64,000 bases of DNA, from positions 2,418,001 to 2,482,000 of the forward strand of contig NC_071349.1 in NCBI RefSeq assembly GCF_027744825.2, written 5' to 3'. This document shows positions 47,301 to 57,225 of this stretch, in pieces. Position 1 is the stretch's first letter. The number at the start of each line of letters is the position of its first letter. The DNA is from Synchiropus splendidus. Taxonomy: Eukaryota; Chordata; Actinopteri; Syngnathiformes; Callionymidae. The notes under the pieces were generated by a model, which worked only from the letters and a program-made list of their open reading frames with translations, had not been told where the DNA came from and ran no database searches. Made by a program: the position numbers and the translations under genes.

Positions 47301-50300
47301 CCCACTATAGCAGAAAGGGTCTTTCTAGTAGTTGCACATCAACTCTAAGCTGTCTGAAGTGTTTTTCGAAAGTTATCAACATTTTTACGTTTGGCGTTCC
47401 GGAATCGACTTTATCTCAGGATGAAAAATCGTCTTCTGCATTGTCCCATAACTTTGCAGGGAAGCTTCAGAACATGAAATTTTCACCTCCCACTATAGCA
47501 GAAAGCGTCTTTCTGGTAGTTGCACATCAAATGTAAGCTGTCTGAAGTGTTTTTCGAAAGTTATCAACATTTTTATGTTTGGCGTTCCGGAATCAACCTT
47601 ATCTCAGGCTGAAAAGGCGTTTTACGCATTGTGCCATAACTTTGCAGGGAAGCTTCAGAACATGAAATGTTCACCTCCCACTATCGCAGAAAGGGTCTTT
47701 CTAGTAGTTGCACATCAAATCTAAGCTGTCTGAAGTGTTTTTCCAAAGTTATCGACATTTTAATGTTTGGCGTTCCGGAACCCACCTTATCTCAGGCTGA
47801 ACACGCGTTTTCGGCATTGTGCCATAACTTTGCTGGGAAGCTTCAGAACATGAAATTTTCACGTCCCACTATAGCAGAAAGGGTCTTTCTAGTAGTTGCA
47901 AATCAAATCTAAGCTGTCAGAAGTGTTTTTCCAAAGTTATCAACATTTTTATGTTTGGCGTTCCGGAATCGACCTTATCTCAGGATGAAAAATCGTTTTC
48001 TGCATTGTCCCATAACTTTGCAGGGAAGCTTCAGAACATGAAATTTTCACGTCCCACTATAGCAGAAAGGGTCTTTCTAGTATTTGCACATCAAATATAA
48101 GCTGTCTGAAGTGTTTTTCGAAAGTTAACAACATTTTTATGTTTGGCGTTCCAGAATCGACCTTATCTCAGGCTGAAAACGCCTTATCTGTATTGTGCCA
48201 TAACTTTGCATGGAAGCTTTCGAACATGAAATTTTAACGTCCCACTATAGCAGAAAGCGTCTTTCTAGTAGTTGCACATCAAATCTAAGCTGTCTGAAGT
48301 GTTTTTCGAAAGTTATCAACATTTTTACGTTTGGCGTTCCGGAACCCACCTTATCTCAGGCTGAAAACGCGTTTTCGGCATTGTGCCATAACTTTGCAGG
48401 GAAGCTTCAGAACATGAAATTTTCACGTCCCACTGTAGCAAAAAGGGTCTTTCTAGTATTTGAACATCAAATCTAAGCTGTCTGAAGTGTTTTTCGAAAG
48501 TTATCAACATTTTTATGTTTGGCGTTCTGGAACCCACCTTATCACAAGCTGAAAACGTGTTTTCTGCATTGTGCCATAACTTTGCAGGGAAGCTTCAGAA
48601 CATGAAATTTTCACGTCCCACTATACCAGAAAGGGTCTTTCTAGTAGTTGCACATCAAATCTAAGGTGTCTGATGTGTTTTTCCAAAGATATTAACATTT
48701 TTATGTACGGCGTTCCGGAATCGACCTTATCTCAGGCTGAAAACGCGTTTCACGCATTGTGCCATAACTTTGCAGGGAACCTTTACAACATGAAATTTTC
48801 ACCTCCTACTATAGCAGAAAGGGTCTTTCTAGGAGTTGCACATCAAATCTAAGCTGTCTGAAGTGTTTTTCCAAAGTTATCAACATTTTTATGTTTGGCG
48901 TTCCGGAATCGACATTATCTCAGGCTGAAAACGCATTTTCTGCATTGTGCCATAACTTTGCAAGGAAGCTTCAGAACATGAAATTTTAACTTCCCACTAT
49001 AGCAGAAAGGGACTTTCTAGTAGTTGGACATCAAATCTAAGCTGTCTGAAGTGTTTTTCCAAAGTTATCAACATTTTTATGTTTGGCGTTCCGGAATCGA
49101 CCTAATCTCAGTCTGAAAACGCGTTTTACACATTGTGCCATAACTTTGCAGGGAACCATTAGAACATGAAATTTTCACCTCCCACTATAGCAGAAAGGGT
49201 CTTTCTAGTAGTTGCACATCAAATCTAAGCTGTCTGAAGTGTTGCTCCAAAGTCATCAACAATTTTATGTTTGGCGTTTCGGAACCCACCTTATCTCTGG
49301 CTGAAAACGTATTTTCTGCTTTGTGCCATAACTTTGCTGGGAATCTTTAGAACATGGAATTTTAACCTCCCACAACAGCATAAAGGGTCTTTCTTGTAGT
49401 TGCACGTCAAATCTAAGCTGTCTGAAGTGGTTTTCCAAAGTTATCAACATTTTTATGTTTGGCGTTCGGGAACCCACCTTATCTCAGGCTGAAAACGCGT
49501 TTTTTGCATTGTGCCATAACTTTGCAGGGAAGCTTCAGAACATGAAATTTTCACCTCCCTCTAAAGCAGAAAGGGTCTTTCTTATAGTTGCACATCAAAT
49601 CTAAGCTGTCTGAAGTGTTGTTCCAAAGTTATCAGCATTTTTACGTTTGGCGTTCCGGAACCCAACTTGTCTCAGGCAGAAAACGTGTTTTCTGCATTGT
49701 GCCATAACTTTGTAGGGAAGCTTCAGACCATGAAATGTTCACCTCCCACTATCGCAGAAAGGGTCTTTCTAGTAGTTGCACATCAAATCTAAGCTGTCTG
49801 AAGTGTTTTTCCAAAGTTATCCACATTTTTATGTTTGGCGTTCCGGAATCGACATAATCTCAGTCTGAAAACGCCTTTTACACATTGTGCCATAACTTTG
49901 CAGGGAACCATTAGAACATGAAATGTTCACCTCCTACTATAGCAGAAAGGGTCTTTCTGGTAGTTGCACATCAAATCTAAGCTGTCTGAAGTGTTTTTCC
50001 AAAGTTATCAACATTTTTATGTTTGGCGTTCCGGAATCGACCTTGTCTCAGGCTGAAAACGCATTTTCTGCATTGTGCCATAACTTTGCAAGGAAGCTTC
50101 AGAACATGAAATTTTCACCTCCCACTATAGCAGAAAGGGTCTTTCTAGCAGTTGCACATCAAATCTAAGCTGTCTGAAATGTTTTTTCCAAAGTTATCAA
50201 CATTTTTATGTTTGGCGTTCCGTAACCCACCTTATCTCTGGCTGAAAACGTATTTTCTGGTTTGTGCCATAACTTTGCAAGGAAGCTTCAGAACATGAAA

Positions 50301-50814
50301 TGTTCACCTCCCACAATAGCATAAAGGGTCATTCTAGTAGTTGCACATCAAATCTAAGCTGTCTGAAGTGTTTTTCCAAAGTTATCAACATTTTTACTTT
50401 GGCGTCCCGGAATCGACCTTATCTCAGGCTGAAAACGCGTTTTCTGCATTGTGCCATAACTTTGCAGGGAAGCTTCAGAACATGAAAATTTCACCTCCGA
50501 CTATAGCAGAAAGGGTCTTTCTAGTAGATGCACATCAAATCTAAGCTGTCTGAAGTGGTTTTCCAAAGTTATCAACATTTTTATGTTTGGCGTTCGGGAA
50601 CCCACCTTATCTCTGGCTGAAAACGCGTTTTTTGCATTGTGCCATAACTTTGCAGTGAAGCTTCAAAACATGAAATTTTCACCTTCCTCTAAAGCAGAAA
50701 GGGTCTTTCTAGTAGTTGCACATCAAATCTAAGCTGTCTGAAGTGTTGTTCCAAAGTTATCAGCATTTTTACGTTTGGTGTTCCGGAACCCACCTTATCT
50801 CAGGCTGAAAACGT

Positions 50815-51566
50815 GTTTTCTGCATTGTGCCATAACTTTGTAGGGAAGCTTCAGAACATGAAATGTTCACCTCCCACTATCGCAGAAAGGGTCTTTCTAG
50901 TAGTTGCACATCAAATCTAAGCTGTCTGAAGTGTTTTTCCAAAGTTATCAACATTTTTATGTTTGGCGTTCCGGAACTCACCTTATCTCAGGCTGAAAAC
51001 GCGTTTTCTGCATTGTTCCTTAACTTTGCAGAGAAGCTTCAGAACATGAAATTTTCAACTCCCACTATAAGAGACAGGGTCTTTCGAGTAGTTGCACATC
51101 AAATATAAGTTGTCTGAAGTGTTTCTCGAAAGCTATCAACATTTTTATGTTTGGCGTTCCGGAAACGACCTTATCTCGGGATGAAAAATCGTTTTCTGCA
51201 TTGTGCCATAACTTTGTAGGGAAGCTTCAGAACATGAAATGTTCACCTCCCACTATCGCAGAAAGGGTCTTTCTAGTAGTTGCACATCAAATCTAAGCTG
51301 TCTGAAGTGTTTTTCTAAAGTTATCAACATTTTTATTTTTGGCGTTCCGGAACTCACCTTATCTCAGGCTGAAAACGCGTTTTCTGCACTGTTCCTTAAC
51401 TTTGCAGAGAAGCTTCAGAACATGAAATTTTCAACTCCCACTATAAGAGACAGGGTCTTTCGAGTAGTTGCACATCAAATATAAGTTGTCTGAAGTGTTT
51501 CTCGAAAGCTATCAACATTTTTATGTTTGGCGTTCCGGAAACGACCTTATCTCGGGCTGAAAACGC
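50815..51566. repeat. 376-bp dimer repeated twice inside copy 1
   Basis: 50,815-51,190 and 51,191-51,566 agree at an offset of 376 bp, sharing 'CTATCGCAGAAAGG', 'GTTCCTTAACTTTGCAGAG' and 'CTATAAGAGACAGGG'. Differences include 'TTTTTCTAAAG' and 'TTATTTTTGGCG' in the second. The same doubled dimer occurs in the second 10-kb copy at 60,902-61,653, so the dimer duplication came first. Confidence 0.88.
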
Positions 51567-52422
51567 GTTTTCTGCATTGTGCCATAACTTTGCAGGGAAG
51601 CTTCAGAACATGAAATTTTCACCTCCCACTATAGCAGAATAGGTCTTTCTAGTCGTTGTACATCAAATCTAAGCTGTCTGAAGTGTTTTTCCAAAGTTAT
51701 CAACATTTTTACGTTTGGCGCTCTGGAACCCACATTACCTCAGGCTGGAAACGCGTTTTCTGCATTGTGCCATAACTTTGCAGGGAAGCTTCAGAACATG
51801 AAATTTTCAACTCCCACTATAGCAGAAAGATTCTTTTTAGTAGTTACACATCAAATCTAAGCTGTCTGAAGTGTTTTTCCAAAGTTATCAACATTTTTAT
51901 GTTTGGCGTTCCGGAACCCACCTTATCTCTGGCTGAAAACGCATTTTCTGCTTTGCGCCATAACTTTACTGGGAATATTTAGAACATGAAATTTTCAACT
52001 CCCACTATAGCAGAAAGAGTCTTTTTAGTAGTTACACATCAAATCTAAGCTGTCTGAAGTGTTTTTCCAAAGTTATCAACATTTTTAAGTTTGGCATTCC
52101 GGAACCCACCTTATCGCAGGCTGAAAACGCGTTTTCTGCATTGTTCCTTAACTTTGCAGGGAAGCATCAGAACATGAAATTTTCAGCTCCCACTATGACA
52201 AACAGGGTCTTTCTAATAGTTGCACATCAAATCTAAGCTGTCTGAAGCGTTTTTCCAAAGTTATAAACAGTTTTATGTTTGGCGTTCCGGAACCCACCTT
52301 ATCTCAGGCTGAAAACGCGGTTTCTGCATTGTTCCTTAACTTTGCAGGGAACTTTCTGAACATGAAATTTTCAACTCCCACTATAACAGACAGGGTCTTT
52401 CTAGTAGTTGCACATCAAATCT

Positions 52423-52540
52423 CAGGATGAAAAATCGTTTTCTGCATTGTCCCATAACTTTGCAGGGAAGCTTCAGAACATGAAATTTTCACCTCCCACT
52501 ATAGCAGAAAGGGTCTTTCTAGTATTTGAACATCAAATCT
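52423..52540. repeat. Truncated 118-bp monomer at the duplication junction
   Basis: The preceding full monomer (52,235-52,422) ends in 'CAAATCT' and is followed directly by 'CAGGATGAAAAATCG', so monomer bases 1-70 are absent. The two parent ends share 'ATCT' (52,419-52,422), a 4-base microhomology. At 62,509, the same point in the parent sequence, the array continues normally. This out-of-register join is the clearest breakpoint in the window. Confidence 0.95.
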
Positions 52541-53103
52541 AAGCTGTCTGAAGTGTTTTTCGAAAGTTATGAACATTTTTATGTTTCGCGTTCCGTAATC
52601 GACCTTATCTCAGGATGAAAAATCGTTTTCTGCATTGGCCCATAACTTTCCAAGGGAAGCTTCAGAACATGAAATTTTGACCTCCCACTATAGCAGAAGG
52701 GGTCTTTCTAGTAGTTGCACATCAAATCTAAGCTGTCTGAAGTGTTTTTCCAAAGTTATTAACATTTTTATGTTTGGCGTTCCGGAATCGACCTTATCTC
52801 AGGCTCAAAACGCGTTTTCGGCATTGTGCCTTAACTTTGCTGGGAAGCTTCAGAACATGACATTTTCACGTCCCACTCTCGCAGAAAGGGTCTTTCTACT
52901 AGTTGCACATCATCTCTAAGCTGTCTGAAGGGTTTTTCGAAAGTTATCAACATTTTTACGTTTGGCGTTCCGGGATCGACTTTATCTCAGGATGAAAAAT
53001 CGTTTTCTGCATTGTCCCATAACTTTGCAGGGAAGCTTCAGAACATGAAATTTTCACGTCCCACTATAGCAGAAAGGGTCTTTCTAGTAGTTGCACATCA
53101 AAT

Positions 53104-53480
53104 CTAAGCTGTCTGAAGTGTTTTTCGAAAGTTATGAACATTTTTATGTTTCGCGTTCCGTAATCGACCTTATCTCAGGATGAAAAATCGTTTTCTGCAT
53201 TGTCCCATAACTTTCCATGGGAAGCTTCAGAACATGAAATTTTGACCTCCCACTATAGCAGAAAGGGTCTTTCTAGTAGTTGCACATCAAATCTAAGCTG
53301 TCTGAAGTGTTTTTCGAAAGTTATCAACATTTTTATGTTTGGCGTTCCGGAATCGACCTTATCTCAGGCTCAAAACGCGTTTTCGGCATTGTGCCATAAC
53401 TTTGCTGGGAAGCTTCAGAACATGAAATTTTCACGTCCCACTATAGCAGAAAGGGTCTTTCTAGTAGTTGCACATCAACT
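53104..53480. repeat. 377-bp two-monomer gain in copy 2 relative to copy 1
   Basis: The offset between the 10-kb copies rises from 9,898 to 10,275 across this stretch. The extra pair is a 189-bp 'CCATGGG' monomer followed by a 'CAGGCTCAAAACGCG' monomer, and closely resembles 41,326-41,704. The edges are approximate because the flanks are repeats too. It could equally be a loss from copy 1. Confidence 0.82.
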
Positions 53481-56400
53481 CTAAGCTGTCTGAAGTGTTT
53501 TTCGAAAGTTATCAACATTTTTACGTTTGGCGTTCCGGAATCGACTTTATCTCAGGATGAAAAATCGTATTCTGCATTGTGCCATAACTTCTCAGGGAAG
53601 CTTCAGAACATGAAATTTTCACCTCCCACTATAGCAGAAAGGGTCTTTCTGGTAGTTGCACATCAAATCTAAGCTGTCTGAAGTGTTTTTCCAAAGTTAT
53701 CAACATTCTTATGTTTGGCGTTCCGGAACCCACCTTATCTGAGGCTGAAAACGCGTTTTCGGCATTGTGCCATAACTTTGCTGGGAAGCTTCAGAACATG
53801 AAATTTTCACGTCCCACTATAGCAGAAAGGGTCTTTCTCGTAGTTGCACATCAAATCTAAGCTGTCTGAAGTGTTTTTCGAAAGTTATCAACATTTTTAC
53901 GTTTGGCGTTCCGGAATCGACTTTATCTCAGGATGAAAAATCGTTTTCTGCATTGTCGCATAACTTTGCAGGGAAGCTTCAGAACATGAAATTGTCACCT
54001 CCCACTATAGCAGAAAGGGTCTTTCTAGTAGTTGCACATCAAATCTAAGCTGTCTGAAGTGTTTTTCGAAAGTTATAAACATTTTTATGTTTCGCGTTCC
54101 GTAATCGACCTTATCTCAGGATGAAAAATCGTTTTCTGCTTTGTCCCATAACTTTCCAATGGAAGCTTCAGAACATGAAATTTTGACCTCCCACTATAGC
54201 AGAAAGGGTCTTTCTAGTAGTTGCACATCAAATGTAAGCTGTCTGAAGTGTTTTTCGAAAGTTATCAACATTTTTATGTTTGGCGTTCCGGAATCGACCT
54301 TATCTCAGGCTGAAAACGCGTTTTACGCATTGTGCCATAACTTCGCAGGAAAGCTTCAGAAAATGAAATTTTCACCTCCCACTATAGCAGAAAGGGTCTT
54401 TCTAGTAGTTGCATATCAAATCTAAGCTGTCTGAAGTGTTTTTCCAAAGTTATCAACATTTTTATGTTTGGCGTTCCGGAACCCACCTTATCTCAAGCTG
54501 AAAACGCGTTTTCTGCATAGTGCCATAACTTTGCAGGGAAGCTTCAGAACATGAAATGTTCACCTCCCACTATAGCAGAAAGGGTCTTTCTAGTAGTTGC
54601 ACATCAAATATAAGCTGTCTGAAGTGTTTTTCCAAAGTTATCAACATTTTTATGTTTGGCGTTCCGGAATCGACCTTATCTCAGGCTCAAAACGCGTTTT
54701 ACGCATTGTGCCATAACTTTGCAGGGAAGCTTCAGAACATGAAATGTTCACCTCCCACTATCGCAGAAAGTGTCTTTCTAGTAGTTGCACATCAAATCTA
54801 AGCTGTCTGAAGTGTTTTTCGAAAGTTATAAACATTTTTATGTTTCGCGTTCCGTAATCGACCTTATCTCAGGATGAAAAATCGTTTTCTGCTTTGTCCC
54901 ATAACTTTCCAATGGAAGCTTCAGAACATGAAATTTTGACCTCCCACTATAGCAGAAAGGGTCTTTCTAGTAGTTGCACATCAAATGTAAGCTGTCTGAA
55001 GTGTTTTTCGAAAGTTATCAACATTTTTATGTTTGGCGTTCCGGAATCGACCTTATCTCAGGCTGAAAACGCGTTTTACGCATTGTGCCATAACTTCGCA
55101 GGAAAGCTTCAGAAAATGAAATTTTCACCTCCCACTATAGCAGAAAGGGTCTTTCTTGTAGTTGCACATCAAATCTAAGCTGTCTGAAGTGTTTTTCCAA
55201 AGTTATCAACATTTTTATGTTTGGCGTTCCGGAACCCACCTTATGTCAGGCTGAAAACGCGTTTTCGGCATTGTGCCATAACTATGCTGGGAAGCTTCAG
55301 AACATAAAATTTTCACGTCCCACTATAGCAGAAAGGGTCTTTCTAGTAGTTGCACATCAAATCTAAGCTGTCTGAAGTGTTTTTCGAAAGTTATCAACAT
55401 TTTTACGTTTGGCGTTCCGGAATCGACTTTTTCTCAGGATGAAAAATCGTTTTCTGCATTGTCCCATAACTTTGCATGGAAGCATCAGAACATGAAATTT
55501 TCACCTCCCACTATAGCAGAAAGGGTCTTTCTAGTAGTTGCACATCAAATCTAAGCTGTCTGAAGTGTTTTTCGAAAGATATGAACATTTTTATGTTTCG
55601 CGTTCCGTAATCGACCTTATCTCAGGATGAAAAATCGTTTTCTGCATTGTCCCATAACTTTCCATGGGAAGCTCCAGAACATGAAATTTTGACCTCCCAC
55701 TATAGCAGAAAGGGTCTTTCTAGTAGTTGCACATCAAATCTAAGCTGTCTGAAGCGTTTTTCGAAAGTTATCAACATTTTTATGTTTTGCGTTCTGGAAT
55801 CGACCATATCTCAGGCTGAAAACGCGTTTTACGCATTGTGCCATAACTTTGCAGGGAAGCTTCAGAAAATGAAATTTTCACCTCCCACTATAGCAGAAAG
55901 GGTCTTTCTAGTAGTTGCACATCAAATCTAAGCTGTCTGAAGTGTTGTTCCAAAGTTATCAACATTTTTACGTTTGGCGTTTTGGAAACCACCTTATCTC
56001 AGGCTGAAAACGCGTTTTCTGCATTGTGCCATAACTTCTCAGGGAAGCTTCAGAACATGAAATGTTCACCTCCCACTATAGCAGAAAGGGTCTTTCTAGT
56101 AGTTGCATATCAAATCTAAGCTGTCTGAAGTGTTTTTCCAAAGTTATCAACATTTTTATGTTTGGCGTTCCGGAACCCACCTTATCTCAAGCTGAAAACG
56201 CGTTTTCTGCATAGTGCCATAACTTTGCAGGGAAGCTTCAGAACATGATATGTTCACCTCCCACTATAGCAGAAAGGGTCTTTCTAGTAGTTGCACATCA
56301 AATATAAGCTGTCTGAAGTGTTTTTCCAAAGTTATCAACATTTTTATGTTTGGCGTTCCGGAATCGACCTTATCTCAGGCTCAAAACGCGTTTCACGCAT

Positions 56401-57074
56401 TGTGCCATAACTTTGCAGGGAAGCTTCAGAACATGAAATGTTCACCTCCCACTATCGCAGAAAGTGTCTTTCTAGTAGTTGCACATCAAATCTAAGCTGT
56501 CTGAAGTGTTTTTCCAAAGTTATCAACATTTTTATGTTTGGCGTTCCGGAACCCACCTTATCTCAGGCTGAAAACGCGTTTTCGGCATTGTGCCATAACT
56601 TTGCAGGGAAGGTTCAGAACATGAAATTTTGACGTCCCACTATAGCAGAAAGGGTTTTTCTAGTATTTGCACATCAAATCTAAGCTGTCTGAAGTGTTTT
56701 TCGAAAATTATCAACATTTTTATGTTTGGCGTTCCGGAACCCACCTTATCTCAAGCTGAAAACGCGTTTTCGGCATTGTGCCATAACTTTGCAGGGAAGC
56801 TTCAGAACATGAAATTTTCACTTCCCACTATAGCAGAAAGGGTCTTTCTAGTAGTTTCACATCAAATCTAAGGTGTCTGAAGTGTTTTTCCAAAGTTATC
56901 AGCATTTTTATGTTTGGCGTTCCGGAACCCACCTTATCTCAGGCTGAAAACGCGTTGTCTGCATTGTGCCATAACTTTGCATAGAAGCTTTCGAACATGA
57001 AATTTTAACCTCCCACTATAGCAGAAAGGGTCTTTCTAGTAGTTGCACATCAAATCTAAGCTGTCTGAAGTGTT

Positions 57075-57082
57075 TTTCGAAA
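57075..57082. other. Subtype-specific palindrome TTTCGAAA (monomer 18-25)
   Basis: Monomers fall into two classes here: 'TTTTTCCAAAG' and 'TTTTTCGAAAG'. The single C to G change in the second creates an 8-bp palindrome and an extra CpG. Both classes are spread through the window, often alternating. Confidence 0.8.
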
Positions 57083-57107
57083 GTTATCAACATTTTTATG
57101 TTTGGCG

Positions 57108-57115
57108 TTCCGGAA
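57108..57115. other. 8-bp palindrome TTCCGGAA (monomer 51-58)
   Basis: A perfect 8-bp dyad centred 29 bp before the centre of the 14-bp palindrome. Common variants are TTCTGGAA and TTCCAGAA, each one transition at the central CpG. The lineage with 'TTCCGTAA' loses symmetry by a transversion. Confidence 0.85.
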
Positions 57116-57133
57116 CCCACCTTATCTCAGGCT

Positions 57134-57147
57134 GAAAACGCGTTTTC
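57134..57147. other. Perfect 14-bp palindrome GAAAACGCGTTTTC (monomer 77-90)
   Basis: The sequence equals its own reverse complement. With flanks it extends to the 20-bp GCTGAAAACGCGTTTTCTGC with a single mismatched pair. The core ACGCGT is an MluI site with two CpGs. It recurs in a large share of the monomers. Broken versions are mostly CpG transitions (CGTG, CACG, CGCA, CGTA) or the distinct subtype GATGAAAAATCG. Short dyads that could extrude as cruciforms are known at centromeric satellites; a function here is inference. Confidence 0.9.
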
Positions 57148-57171
57148 TGCATTGTGCCATAACTTTGCAGG

Positions 57172-57179
57172 GAAGCTTC
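57172..57179. other. 8-bp palindrome GAAGCTTC containing HindIII site (monomer 115-122)
   Basis: A perfect dyad centred 35 bp after the centre of the 14-bp palindrome. It is kept in most monomers; scattered changes include GAAGCATC (about 7.97 and 8.72 kb), GAAACTTC and GATGCTTC. The embedded AAGCTT makes HindIII a natural diagnostic enzyme for the family. Confidence 0.85.
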
Positions 57180-57210
57180 AGAACATGAAATTTTGACCTC
57201 ACACTATAGC

Positions 57211-57225
57211 AGAAAGGGTCTTTCT
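57211..57225. other. Short inverted repeat AGAAAG-GGT-CTTTCT (monomer 154-168)
   Basis: Two 6-base arms with a 3-base centre. Most monomers keep it. Subtypes reading 'CAGATAGGGTC' or 'CAGAATGGGTC' break one arm. It resembles a small hairpin but is not followed by a T-run, so it is not a bacterial-type terminator; it is listed as sequence structure only. Confidence 0.75.

Larger units (their letters stand above)
42525..52422. repeat. About 10-kb tandem duplication, copy 1 (9,898 bp)
   Basis: A multi-monomer block that repeats head to tail as 52,423-62,509. The offset is 9,898 bp up to about 43.2 kb, 10,275 bp to about 44.15 kb, and a constant 10,087 bp from about 44,288 to 52,422. In that last 8.1 kb I noticed roughly 15-20 substitutions by eye, far fewer than between neighbouring monomers. 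It includes one monomer (44,149-44,336) missing from copy 2. Its right end is defined to the base by the junction with copy 2. Confidence 0.93.

Noticed and set aside
49817..49825. TTATCCACA, a perfect match to the bacterial DnaA box; most monomers have TTATCAACA at this position
   Set aside because: It arises from one base change in a satellite monomer and is copied at 59,904 by the 10-kb duplication. Nothing else suggests a bacterial replicon or origin.
57075..57120. Possible CENP-B box
   Set aside because: The core pattern TTCG-4N-A-2N-CGGG is not present in the consensus on either strand. TTCG in 'TTTTTCGAAAG' is not followed by A and CGGG at the right spacing.
57211..57225. Intrinsic terminator hairpin
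   Set aside because: The stem is only 6 bp and A/T-rich, no T-run follows, and it is repeated in most monomers rather than lying after a gene.
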